A program made the translations under genes and the position numbers. The notes under the pieces are model-generated. The model made no database searches. It had not been told where the DNA came from and saw nothing but the letters and a program-made list of their open reading frames with translations. From a virus, in IMG/VR virus record IMGVR_UViG_3300046777_001290, positions 1 to 32,610 of that record: a stretch of DNA of 32,610 nt. One strand, given 5' to 3'. Of the stretch, positions 1 through 7,200 are shown piece after piece (the first letter of the stretch is position 1; every line of letters begins with the position of its first letter).

Positions 1-12
1 TATAATAGCAGT

Positions 13-594
13 ATGGGAATAACAGATTTTTCACTAAGTATTTTAAATAAATATATTAGTGAACAAAAAACAGTATTAGAGTTAGGTTCTCAAAATCTTT
101 ATTCATGTGAGTATGAAGGTTATCCTTATGCTGATAATTATTATAATTCAAAAGGTTTAGAATATACCTGCATTGACTTAAATAAAGAAAATAATGCTTT
201 AGATTTAGACTTAGGCATTAAATTAAGTTTAGATAAATTTGATATAGTTACAGACTTTGGAACATCAGAACACGTTGGAACTAATGGAAAACATGATCCA
301 AAAGCATTTTACAATTGTTGGTTAAATAAACATAATGCTTGTAAATTAGGTGGATTAATAATAAGTGAAAATCCAAAAACAGGTAATTGGCCAGGACATG
401 GATTTAATTATGTTACTCAAAATTTCTATAGACAATTAGCAGAAGCTAATGGTTATGAGATATTAAATATAGGCGAACATCCTGCAATGAATAATACAGA
501 AAATGGATGGAACATTTATTGTGTAATACGCAAAACTAAAGAAAAATTTATGACTATAACTAACTTTAGAGCCTTAGAATTTTACTCATCATGA
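13..594 (+). CDS. SAM-dependent methyltransferase-like protein, possibly 5'-truncated
   Basis: The protein resembles class I SAM-dependent methyltransferases. A motif I-like strand VLELGSQ lies at residues 21-27, an acidic end of strand 2 (YTCIDLN) at 51-57, and FDIVTDFGTSEHV at about 76-88 where motif IV would be. The four codons upstream of the ATG (Tyr-Asn-Ser-Ser) are open to the edge of the window, so the true start may lie outside it. The stop overlaps the next start (ATGA). It heads a set with two glycosyltransferases, so a role in sugar or surface modification is a reasonable inference. Substrate unknown. Confidence 0.6.
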   Translation: MGITDFSLSILNKYISEQKTVLELGSQNLYSCEYEGYPYADNYYNSKGLEYTCIDLNKENNALDLDLGIKLSLDKFDIVTDFGTSEHVGTNGKHDPKAFYNCWLNKHNACKLGGLIISENPKTGNWPGHGFNYVTQNFYRQLAEANGYEILNIGEHPAMNNTENGWNIYCVIRKTKEKFMTITNFRALEFYSS

Positions 595-1172
595 TATTAT
601 CAATACTTATTCCTACTGTACCTCAACGCGCTAACTTATTTTTAGAGTTACATTCTGAAATAAATAAGCAATTAGACTTAGCTAATGCTTTTGGATTAGT
701 TGAGGTTATTTCAGACGATGCACCAAAAGGAACTAAAACGACAGGTCAAAAGAGAAATGATTTACTAAATGCTGCTCAAGGCGAATATGTTTGGTTTATT
801 GATGATGATGATATGATAATGCCAAACGCAATACAAAACGTATTGACAGCTTTAGAACAAAAACCTGATGCATTAGCTATAAATGGAATTATGACAACTA
901 ATGGTGCAGATAAAAAGGAATGGTACATCAGTAAAAACTTAGAATATACTGCTGACTGGTCAAAAGGTTATGAAATATATTTGAGACCTACAAATCACAT
1001 TACTCCGACTAAAAGAGACATTGCAAGGCTAATTAAATTTGAAGATAAAAGTAACTTTGAAGATTATGCTTATTGTATGGAACTCAAAAGATTAGGTTTA
1101 ATTAAAACAGAAGTAGAAATAAAAGAACCTGTTTACCATTATAGATATTCAACAGAAAACAAATTATATTAA
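591..1172 (+). CDS. Glycosyltransferase family 2-like protein
   Basis: This is a GT-A fold glycosyltransferase. It opens with the typical first strand MILSILIPTVPQR, has an acidic SDD at 41-43, and carries the DxD-type metal and nucleotide-sugar motif as WFIDDDD at 68-74. At 193 residues it is a short, catalytic-domain-only form. It overlaps the upstream gene by ATGA and the downstream gene by one base (TAATG), so the three genes are translationally coupled. It may glycosylate virion proteins, phage DNA or a host surface sugar; the sequence does not say which. The fold is clear, the acceptor is not. Confidence 0.8.
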   Translation: MILSILIPTVPQRANLFLELHSEINKQLDLANAFGLVEVISDDAPKGTKTTGQKRNDLLNAAQGEYVWFIDDDDMIMPNAIQNVLTALEQKPDALAINGIMTTNGADKKEWYISKNLEYTADWSKGYEIYLRPTNHITPTKRDIARLIKFEDKSNFEDYAYCMELKRLGLIKTEVEIKEPVYHYRYSTENKLY

Positions 1173-2383
1173 TGTTACTATCAATTTTAATTCCAACAAT
1201 AGAAGATCGTAAAGAAGATTTTGAAAAACTTTACAATAGGATAAAATCATTAATGTTTGAAGATGTTGAGATATTATTTGATAACTCACCTCGTTATGAT
1301 TTACCAAATGGAATTTCAGTTGGTGAAAAAAGACAAAGATTAATTGATAGAGCAAAAGGCAAATATTTAGTTTTTGTAGATGATGATGATAATATTGAAG
1401 ATAATTTTTTTAAATTAATTAAAAAGCATTTGAATGAAGATTATGATGTAATTACTTATAAAATAAATGCTTACATAGATGGTAAAAAGTATTTAATAGA
1501 TCAGTCAATTTATCATGAAAATGAACAATTAAAAGAGGGTATAACAAAAAGATACCCATCTACTCAAAGTATATTTAAAACAGAAATAGCAAAAAGACAA
1601 AAGTTTACAAATATAAATTGTGGTGAAGATTTTAAATGGACAATGAGTTTAGATTTAAAAAAAGAGAAAAAAATATACGCTGCATTACAAGTTTATAATT
1701 ATGATTCAAAAAAAACAGTTGCATCATCTTCATTCAAAAGAGCAATAGTAACTTTTAGCAATACTGAAAAATATAATGCTCAAGTTGAAATAATGAAAGA
1801 ATCAATAAAAAAATTTGCACTTGATATTGATTTTATTCATTATACAAGTTATGAAGAAATAGGATGTAAACCACATAATGAATATCCTTATGCATTTAAA
1901 CCTTATTCAATTCATAAAGCAAATCAACAAGGTTATAATCAAATACTTTGGCTAGATAGTCCAATACATTTAATTAAACCTATCGACAAAATTTGGCAAA
2001 AACTTAATGAAGATAAAATAATTTTATTTGATAACATTGGTTTTTCAATAGCTGATTATACTCATGATATTTGTTTAGCTCATTTTGGAATAAATAGAAC
2101 AGAAGCTAAAGAGCAGCCAATGGTAATGGCATGTGCAATGGCTTTTGATTTTAGAGACGATAGTATGAGAAATATATTTGATACATACTTAGGTTACGCT
2201 CACACAAATGCTTACCAAGGCGAATGGTCAAATCATAGACATGATCAATCAGTAATTAGTTGTATAGCTTATAAAAGAAATATAAAACTTTTACACCCAA
2301 ATTCAACTTTTATAGCTTATGACAATCATCCTGGTCATTTACCTCATGCAGATAGTGTGTGTTTAATATCTAAAAGTTTATGA
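1172..2383 (+). CDS. Two-domain glycosyltransferase (GT2-like N-terminus fused to a second GT-like domain)
   Basis: Residues 1 to about 180 are a second GT2-like domain, starting MLLSILIPTIEDR with VFVDDDDN at about 68-75, similar in plan to the preceding gene. From about residue 187 a different domain begins (KRAIVTFSNTEKYNAQ). It contains YNQILWLDSP at about 258-268, the pattern of a strand ending in the DxD-like motif of GT8 or stealth-type nucleotide-sugar transferases. The protein therefore seems to carry two transferase centres in one chain. The stop overlaps the next start. The N-terminal assignment is firm; the C-terminal one is by pattern only. Confidence 0.7.
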   Translation: MLLSILIPTIEDRKEDFEKLYNRIKSLMFEDVEILFDNSPRYDLPNGISVGEKRQRLIDRAKGKYLVFVDDDDNIEDNFFKLIKKHLNEDYDVITYKINAYIDGKKYLIDQSIYHENEQLKEGITKRYPSTQSIFKTEIAKRQKFTNINCGEDFKWTMSLDLKKEKKIYAALQVYNYDSKKTVASSSFKRAIVTFSNTEKYNAQVEIMKESIKKFALDIDFIHYTSYEEIGCKPHNEYPYAFKPYSIHKANQQGYNQILWLDSPIHLIKPIDKIWQKLNEDKIILFDNIGFSIADYTHDICLAHFGINRTEAKEQPMVMACAMAFDFRDDSMRNIFDTYLGYAHTNAYQGEWSNHRHDQSVISCIAYKRNIKLLHPNSTFIAYDNHPGHLPHADSVCLISKSL

Positions 2384-2601
2384 TACAACTACTTGCAACT
2401 ACATACATAATAGCAAAGTTCATCCCAAAACCTATTTGGTTACATCGTAAACCTTTTACGTGTCCGCTTTGCTTAACTTATTGGACTTTCTTAGTATATC
2501 AAATAATTAACTTTACTAACTATTTTGATTTATTGACTATTCCTTTTACCTTTGCATTAATAGCTTCACTCTTTGAACGAATTAACGATAGGTATTTATG
2601 A
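2380..2601 (+). CDS. Small membrane protein with CPLC motif (DUF1360-like)
   Basis: A 73-residue protein with two hydrophobic stretches (about residues 29-45 and 50-65) around a Cys-Pro-Leu-Cys-Leu-Thr-Tyr-Trp motif starting at residue 28. A CPxC...W motif next to membrane helices recalls the DUF1360 family of small phage and Bacillus sporulation proteins; that is pattern similarity only. It overlaps its neighbours on both sides by four bases, in the coupled run that begins with the methyltransferase. No function can be assigned. Confidence 0.5.
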   Translation: MIQLLATTYIIAKFIPKPIWLHRKPFTCPLCLTYWTFLVYQIINFTNYFDLLTIPFTFALIASLFERINDRYL

Positions 2602-2789
2602 ACGAAGAAATAAAGCAATCTTTGTTAAATTGGGAGTCAATGGGTAAAAACTATTCACCAACATTTAACTGGACTGAACTAAACGAAATAGCTATAAAAT
2701 TAGGAAATAAACCTTTTAACTTAGGATGCTCAGAATGTAGAAGACAATTACTTGAATTTTTACTAGCAACAATCAAAGATGCAAAATAA
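2598..2789 (+). CDS. Hypothetical small protein with CxxC
   Basis: A 63-residue protein of unknown function, predicted mainly helical, with one CSEC pair at residues 44-47 followed by basic residues (RRQ). It overlaps the upstream gene by ATGA and the next gene by eleven bases. A single CxxC could bind a metal only as an oligomer. The tight spacing on both sides supports it as a real gene. Confidence 0.5.
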   Translation: MNEEIKQSLLNWESMGKNYSPTFNWTELNEIAIKLGNKPFNLGCSECRRQLLEFLLATIKDAK

Positions 2790-2973
2790 TTTAGCAATAT
2801 GTGTTTGCATTAATGGTAATTCAACTATTAAAGAAACGCAAGAAATAAAAAAACAATTTCAAAAAATATATAATACTGAAAATGTAATTGTAATTAATTT
2901 TGGTTTTAATTCTTTAATAATTACTAATTTAATAAATAGTGAAACAACTGTAATTAATGGAATCAGTAAATAA
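2779..2973 (+). CDS. Hypothetical small protein
   Basis: A 64-residue protein with no recognised domain. A first strand (NLAICVCING), a charged amphipathic helix (about residues 18-31) and two more beta-like stretches rich in Val, Ile and Asn suggest a small alpha/beta fold. It overlaps the upstream gene by eleven bases and the DUF3310 gene by seventeen bases. Support comes only from its position in a closely packed run. Confidence 0.4.
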   Translation: MQNNLAICVCINGNSTIKETQEIKKQFQKIYNTENVIVINFGFNSLIITNLINSETTVINGISK

Positions 2974-3163
2974 TCCTGAACACTACGGAGGTAAAGAAAA
3001 CACCTACGAAGCTATAAAAGTAATTGAAGCATGGCAATTAAACTTTCATTTAGGAAATGTAGTTAAGTATATTAGCAGAGCAGGTAAGAAAGACAAAACT
3101 AAACTAAAAGAAGACCTCGAAAAAGCTAAATGGTATTTAGATAGATTTATTGGTACTTTATAA
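2957..3163 (+). CDS. DUF3310 phage protein
   Basis: A 68-residue protein matching the DUF3310 pattern: NPEHYGG near the N-terminus, E-A-I-x-V-I-E at about 21-27, then F-H-x-G-N-V-V-K-Y-I-S-R-A-G-x-K-D and a final L-x-x-D-L-x-K-A-x-W-Y-L-D-R. The family is widespread in phages, sometimes fused to nucleotide kinase-like proteins, and is thought to act in nucleotide metabolism; the exact activity is not established. Its last codons overlap a copy of the recurrent GGTACTTT motif that precedes the terminase genes. Confidence 0.85.
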   Translation: MESVNNPEHYGGKENTYEAIKVIEAWQLNFHLGNVVKYISRAGKKDKTKLKEDLEKAKWYLDRFIGTL

Positions 3164-3164
3164 G
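3151..3164 (+). promoter_or_regulatory. GGTACTTT motif, copy 1 (before small terminase)
   Basis: TGGTACTTTATAAG, 15 nt before the small terminase start, overlapping the stop of the DUF3310 gene. One of six similar copies that each precede a structural-region gene. Candidate late promoter or translation signal; function unproven. Confidence 0.4.
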
Positions 3165-3178
3165 TAAATATAAAGAAA

Positions 3179-3553
3179 ATGACAAATAATGACATATTAA
3201 AAAAGAAAATGATTGAAGCGTTGGAAAAGTCATTAAACATAGTTACCTCAGCTTGTAAAGAAGTTGGAATAAGTAGAGAAACACATTATCGCTGGTTAAA
3301 AGAGGATAAGCAATATAAACAAGCTGTAAAAGATATTGACAATGTAGCTTTGGACTTTGCTGAATCAGCTTTGCATCAACAAATAAAAAAAGGCAATCCA
3401 TTATCAACAATGTTCTATTTAAAATGTAAAGCAAAGAAACGAGGTTACATAGAGCAGCAGGATGTTAAGATAACTGGTAATATGAAATTTAAAGCAGACT
3501 TTGGCGAAAGCAATCCTATACAATCCGCATCAGAATCAGAGGAAAATTCATAA
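3179..3553 (+). CDS. terS: Terminase small subunit
   Basis: A 124-residue DNA-binding protein that would recognise the packaging start on the phage concatemer and present it to the large subunit. A helix-turn-helix is visible at about residues 20-45 (IVTSACKEVGISRETHYRWLKED). It is followed by a helical part and the segment KKGNPLSTMFYLKCKAKKRGYIEQ, which is typical of phage small terminases. The gene lies directly upstream of, and overlaps by 53 bases, the large terminase, the usual arrangement. Confidence 0.85.
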   Translation: MTNNDILKKKMIEALEKSLNIVTSACKEVGISRETHYRWLKEDKQYKQAVKDIDNVALDFAESALHQQIKKGNPLSTMFYLKCKAKKRGYIEQQDVKITGNMKFKADFGESNPIQSASESEENS

Positions 3554-4706
3554 TGCAATAAACAACGGAACTGAAAAATACTATGTTATTAATATAGGCA
3601 GGCAGTTCGGTAAAACTTTATTAGCATTGAATCAAATGTTATATTGGGCTTTAAATAATAAAGGCTCAAAAATAGCGTGGGTAAGTCCTGTTTACAAACA
3701 ATCTAAAAAAGTATTTGAAGAAACGTTTAAAGCATTTGCTAAAAGAATGGAAATATACCGAAAGGTTAACCAATCCGAGTTAATTATAGAATACATTACA
3801 GGCTCTACAATTCAATTCTTTAGTGCTGAGAGATACGATAACATTCGAGGTTTCACATTCGATTACCTTGTATGTGATGAGTTTGCCTTTATGGATGAAA
3901 AAGCATGGACTGAAGTATTAAGAGCAACTGTACTTGTAAAAGGTAAAAAGGTTCTTTTAATTTCAACTCCAAAAGGCAAAAACCATTTTTATAAAATGCA
4001 CCAATTGGATGGCATCAATGAGCAATACAAGTCATTTACCATGACTTCGTACGATAACCCAATGATTAACCCATCAGAAATAGATGATGCAAAGTTAACA
4101 CTACCTGAAATGATATTTAGGCAGGAATACTTAGCGGAGTTTATTGATGGTTCTGCAATGCTATTTAATAACCGACAATTAACAGATAACAAATCATACG
4201 GAAAAGCATTTGCAGGAATAGACTTAGGTAGAGCAGATGATTATTCGGTACTATCTATATTCAACGAGAAAGGCGAACAATTCTACATTGAACGTTGGAG
4301 GCATAGCGACTGGGCAACAATAGTAAAGAATATCGCAAACGGTTTGAGGACAAATAATGTCCAAACAGCATTAGTTGAAGTTAATTCAATAGGGGATGTG
4401 ATATTCGAAATGCTGCAAAAGGAATGTTCAAGTTATTGCACTATTGAACCATTTGTAACTACTAATCAAAGCAAAAAAGAAATAGTTGAAAGTTTAATAG
4501 TGGCAAATCAAAACAAAGAGGTAAAATTCTTAAATGTTGACTGGCTCGACAAAGAGTTAGAAATGTTTACTTACGACTACAATCCAAAAAGCAGAGTAAT
4601 TAAATACGGGGCTACAAGTGGTTTTCATGATGATGGTGTAATGGCTTCATGTTTAGGATTCCATTCTTACTCAAAATATAAAACAGGTAGATACACAATA
4701 ATATAA
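3501..4706 (+). CDS. terL: Terminase large subunit
   Basis: This is the ATPase and nuclease motor that cuts and packages phage DNA through the portal. The ATPase domain has Walker A GRQFGKT at residues 33-39, Walker B YLVCDE at 122-127 and coupling motif STPKG at 155-159. The RNase H-like nuclease domain shows acidic D241 (GIDLGRADDYS), E293 (VEVNSIGD) and D377/D378 (HDDGVMA). Its 401 residues are near the lower end for the family. The best start is a TTG at 3501, inside the small subunit gene; no in-frame ATG exists before residue 46, after Walker A. Confidence 0.95.
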   Translation: MAKAILYNPHQNQRKIHNAINNGTEKYYVINIGRQFGKTLLALNQMLYWALNNKGSKIAWVSPVYKQSKKVFEETFKAFAKRMEIYRKVNQSELIIEYITGSTIQFFSAERYDNIRGFTFDYLVCDEFAFMDEKAWTEVLRATVLVKGKKVLLISTPKGKNHFYKMHQLDGINEQYKSFTMTSYDNPMINPSEIDDAKLTLPEMIFRQEYLAEFIDGSAMLFNNRQLTDNKSYGKAFAGIDLGRADDYSVLSIFNEKGEQFYIERWRHSDWATIVKNIANGLRTNNVQTALVEVNSIGDVIFEMLQKECSSYCTIEPFVTTNQSKKEIVESLIVANQNKEVKFLNVDWLDKELEMFTYDYNPKSRVIKYGATSGFHDDGVMASCLGFHSYSKYKTGRYTII

Positions 4707-4710
4707 TTAA

Positions 4711-4726
4711 AAGGTACTTTTTAAAA
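4711..4726 (+). promoter_or_regulatory. GGTACTTT motif, copy 2 (before tail assembly chaperone)
   Basis: AAGGTACTTTTTAAAA ends at the first base of the start codon. If TACTTTTT were a -7 box (compare TAnnTTTG), the transcript would have almost no leader. Confidence 0.45.
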
Positions 4727-5340
4727 TGATGAAGATTGAATTACCAACAAGCTGGCACGATATCTCGATAGAGAAATTTCCTTTAATCTATGACATAGTT
4801 CGAGATAAAGAGATTGATCCTATTGATAGAGAAATACGAGTTATTTCAATTTTGGCTGACATTACAGTTGCAGAAGTTGAGAAAATTAGAATAGACCAAC
4901 TTAAAGAACTTATTAAGGCTGTAAACTTTATTTTTAAAATGGAGTTTCCTAAATCAGTTGAGATGTTTAAGCACAATGGTTTTAGATGGGTAGTAAATTA
5001 TGACATCACTAAATTAAGTGCAGGAGACTTTATAAGTTTAAGTAAATTAACAGAAAGCGAAGAAAGTATTATCGGCAACTTACCTCAACTTGTTGCAATG
5101 TTTGTTAAGCCTTATAAACTTAAATGGCTTAAATTAAAAGAAGTTGAAATGGACTATGTAGAAAAAGTCCAATACATTAAAAGCATGAATGTAGGTATAG
5201 TTTACCCTTTGTGTGTTTTTTTTTGCAAAGTTATAGAAGGTTTATATCCTCATATAGAGGATTATTTGGTAAAACAAATGAAAGAAGCGAGGATGACAAT
5301 GGAGAGCGAATTGAACGAACTGAAGAGCAAAAACATTTAG
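4726..5340 (+). CDS. Tail assembly chaperone, zero-frame product (gpG-like)
   Basis: A 204-residue, mainly helical protein beginning MKIELPTSWHDISIEKF, a style common in Bacteroidota phage tail chaperones. The identification rests on its place two genes before the tape measure block and on the overlapping -1 frame entered at a run of nine T (5216-5224). In lambda and many siphophages such genes make a short G and a long GT protein that bind the tape measure during tail assembly. Here the short form would have 40 residues after the slip point. Start codon ATG 4726 or the adjacent ATG 4729. Confidence 0.75.
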   Translation: MMKIELPTSWHDISIEKFPLIYDIVRDKEIDPIDREIRVISILADITVAEVEKIRIDQLKELIKAVNFIFKMEFPKSVEMFKHNGFRWVVNYDITKLSAGDFISLSKLTESEESIIGNLPQLVAMFVKPYKLKWLKLKEVEMDYVEKVQYIKSMNVGIVYPLCVFFCKVIEGLYPHIEDYLVKQMKEARMTMESELNELKSKNI

Positions 5341-5480
5341 ATTATTGGAGTTGGTATGTTACACTAGATAGCTTAAGCGGTAAAGATAGAAGTAAGTGGG
5401 ACTTTTATTTAAATATGAATGTAGTTGCTTTTTTAAATTATTTGAGTTACATAAAAGATAGGAATAAATGGCAAAAATAA
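4726..5480 (+). CDS. Tail assembly chaperone, -1 frameshift product (gpGT-like)
   Basis: Slipping back one base on T-TTT-TTT (5217-5223, zero-frame codons GTT TTT TTT) joins residues 1-166 to 85 residues read to the stop at 5480, giving about 251 residues. The added tail contains DYWSWYVTLDSLSGKDRSKWDF, an aromatic-rich helical segment like the T domains of other phage chaperones. The -1 frame has no good start of its own after the run, and the next gene (5468) overlaps its stop. The alternative is an independently started small protein. Confidence 0.7.
5217..5262 (+). promoter_or_regulatory. Programmed -1 frameshift site with downstream hairpin
   Basis: The slippery heptamer T-TTT-TTT is at 5217-5223 within nine consecutive T. 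A perfect 6-bp inverted repeat follows: ATCCTC at 5246-5251 and GAGGAT at 5257-5262, with a 5-nt loop. The hairpin lies about 22 nt after the slip site, further than the usual 5-9 nt, so its stimulatory role is uncertain. Confidence 0.65.
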
Positions 5481-5980
5481 ACCAACAGCAATTTAGTGAG
5501 TTAGATAATTTTTTAACTGATTTAGAAGATAAGCTAACAGGTGAACAGGATATTTATTCTCAAAAAGTAAACGATTTTTTAAAAAGAGTTAAAGATAATT
5601 TAGAGAAATACAAGTTTAATGCTTCTGAAAACTTATCACAATCATTAAGGGCATTACCAATAAAGCAAAAACAAAATGGAGTTACTGTAACAATTGAACT
5701 AGAAGATTACTGGGAAGACCTTGAAAAAGGAACACCTGCAAAAGGCTACTCAAAAGAAAACAGAAAAAAGTTGCAGCCTAAGATATTAGAATGGATAGGT
5801 AATAAACCTGAATTGCAAAGCATAGCAGGAGACAAGAAAGGACAAAGGTCTTTATCCTATGCAATAGCTACAAACATTCTTAAAAAAGGAACTATTAAAA
5901 GATTTGGATATAAAGGTAAACCATTCTTAACTCAAGAAATCCCACAATTAGAAAAAGACATAACACAAGAATTTGAATAA
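5468..5980 (+). CDS. HK97 gp10-like neck or tail-completion protein
   Basis: A 170-residue protein with a long charged N-terminal helix and then strands around VTVTIELEDYWEDLEKGTPAKGYS and RFGYKGKPFLTQEIPQLEKDI. The E-x-G-T-P and G-x-P-F-L elements with a final helix recall HK97 gp10-like virion proteins that sit at the head-tail junction. This is pattern and context, not a clear domain match. It starts inside the end of the chaperone -1 frame and its stop is directly before the next gene. Confidence 0.5.
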   Translation: MAKINQQQFSELDNFLTDLEDKLTGEQDIYSQKVNDFLKRVKDNLEKYKFNASENLSQSLRALPIKQKQNGVTVTIELEDYWEDLEKGTPAKGYSKENRKKLQPKILEWIGNKPELQSIAGDKKGQRSLSYAIATNILKKGTIKRFGYKGKPFLTQEIPQLEKDITQEFE

Positions 5981-7200
5981 TGGCACTAACAATATACAAT
6001 ACACCTAACAGCTACGCACCCGTTTATAATCAAATGATTTTTACTTTGAGTTCAACAAACATTGCTCAGTCTAATTTCAGATACATAGCAGATATTTATG
6101 TAAATGGTTCAAGTGATTACACTAGATTAGAAGTAGGGAGAAACCCAAGTAACAATTATGGAACATTTGATGTGGCAGGTATCATTCAAAACTTTTTAAC
6201 TAGAGACTTTGAAGATAACACAACTACATTTAAGCAATGCGGTAACTCGATAGCATATTATGAAGTAAAGTTTGGTGAGCAGTATGGTGCTAGTAGTGGA
6301 ATAACTAACTATCCTAACTTAACTACTTCTAGTGGTTATTGTTTTAACGGAGTGTTCAGTCCGTTGGACTTTTTAGATTTTGCAACAAACACTTATGTAC
6401 TTCAAAATAGTTCAAGTCAATTTCTAACTGATAGACCAACTTTTGAATCAAGAACAGGTGAGAAACTTATTTTAGGTTTTATGACTGATGCTGTAAACGA
6501 AGCCTATAATTTAGAAATCATAACTTACTATGATGAAGGCACGATATTTAATACAGTAAGAGTTCAAAATCCTTACACAGCTTTAAGCAATAGGCAAGAC
6601 CGTTCAATTAATGTAAGAGTAGATTATGACTGGTTAACTAGCTTAGTAAATGCTGATTTATCATTTGGCACTACCCCTATATTTGTTACTAATTGGGAAT
6701 ACTATGAAGTAAGAATAAAAAATAGTGCAGGAACGATAGTAAGTGAAACAATCCGCATTTATCCTGGCGAAGATATTTGCTCAAAGTACACACCTATCCG
6801 ATTTAAGTTTATGAATAACTATGGTAAGTACGATTATTACACTTTTACAGGTGCAATGACTAAGAACACCAATATAAAACGAAATACTTACAAAAGCAAT
6901 CCAAATCAATGGAGTGGCACTAATTACAGTTACTCAACAACAAGTAGAGGACTAAGCCAATACGAAACTGTATTAGACGATACGATTACAATCAATAGTG
7001 ATTGGATTACAGAAGCTGAAAGTATTTGGTTAGAACAATTAGTAACAAGTCCTGATGTTTATATTTATGATGGTAGCAACTTAGTATCAGTTAACATTAC
7101 AGATAGTGCTTACCAAACAAAATACGAAGCTAGTCAGCAGCTATTCAATTTAGTGGTTTCATTTACTTACTCACAAAACAGAAAAAGACAAAGAAGATGA
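5980..7200 (+). CDS. Phage tail protein, beta-rich (distal tail-like)
   Basis: A 406-residue beta-rich protein with many Tyr, Asn, Ser and Thr residues, short loops and no transmembrane segment. It has the composition of a structural tail protein. It begins ALTIYNTPNSYAPVYNQMIFTLSS and ends in a basic KRQRR tail. It sits between the neck-like gene and the 985-residue tail protein, with a four-base overlap to the latter, so the two are probably partners near the tail tip. No catalytic motif is visible. Function inferred from location and composition. Confidence 0.55.
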   Translation: MALTIYNTPNSYAPVYNQMIFTLSSTNIAQSNFRYIADIYVNGSSDYTRLEVGRNPSNNYGTFDVAGIIQNFLTRDFEDNTTTFKQCGNSIAYYEVKFGEQYGASSGITNYPNLTTSSGYCFNGVFSPLDFLDFATNTYVLQNSSSQFLTDRPTFESRTGEKLILGFMTDAVNEAYNLEIITYYDEGTIFNTVRVQNPYTALSNRQDRSINVRVDYDWLTSLVNADLSFGTTPIFVTNWEYYEVRIKNSAGTIVSETIRIYPGEDICSKYTPIRFKFMNNYGKYDYYTFTGAMTKNTNIKRNTYKSNPNQWSGTNYSYSTTSRGLSQYETVLDDTITINSDWITEAESIWLEQLVTSPDVYIYDGSNLVSVNITDSAYQTKYEASQQLFNLVVSFTYSQNRKRQRR

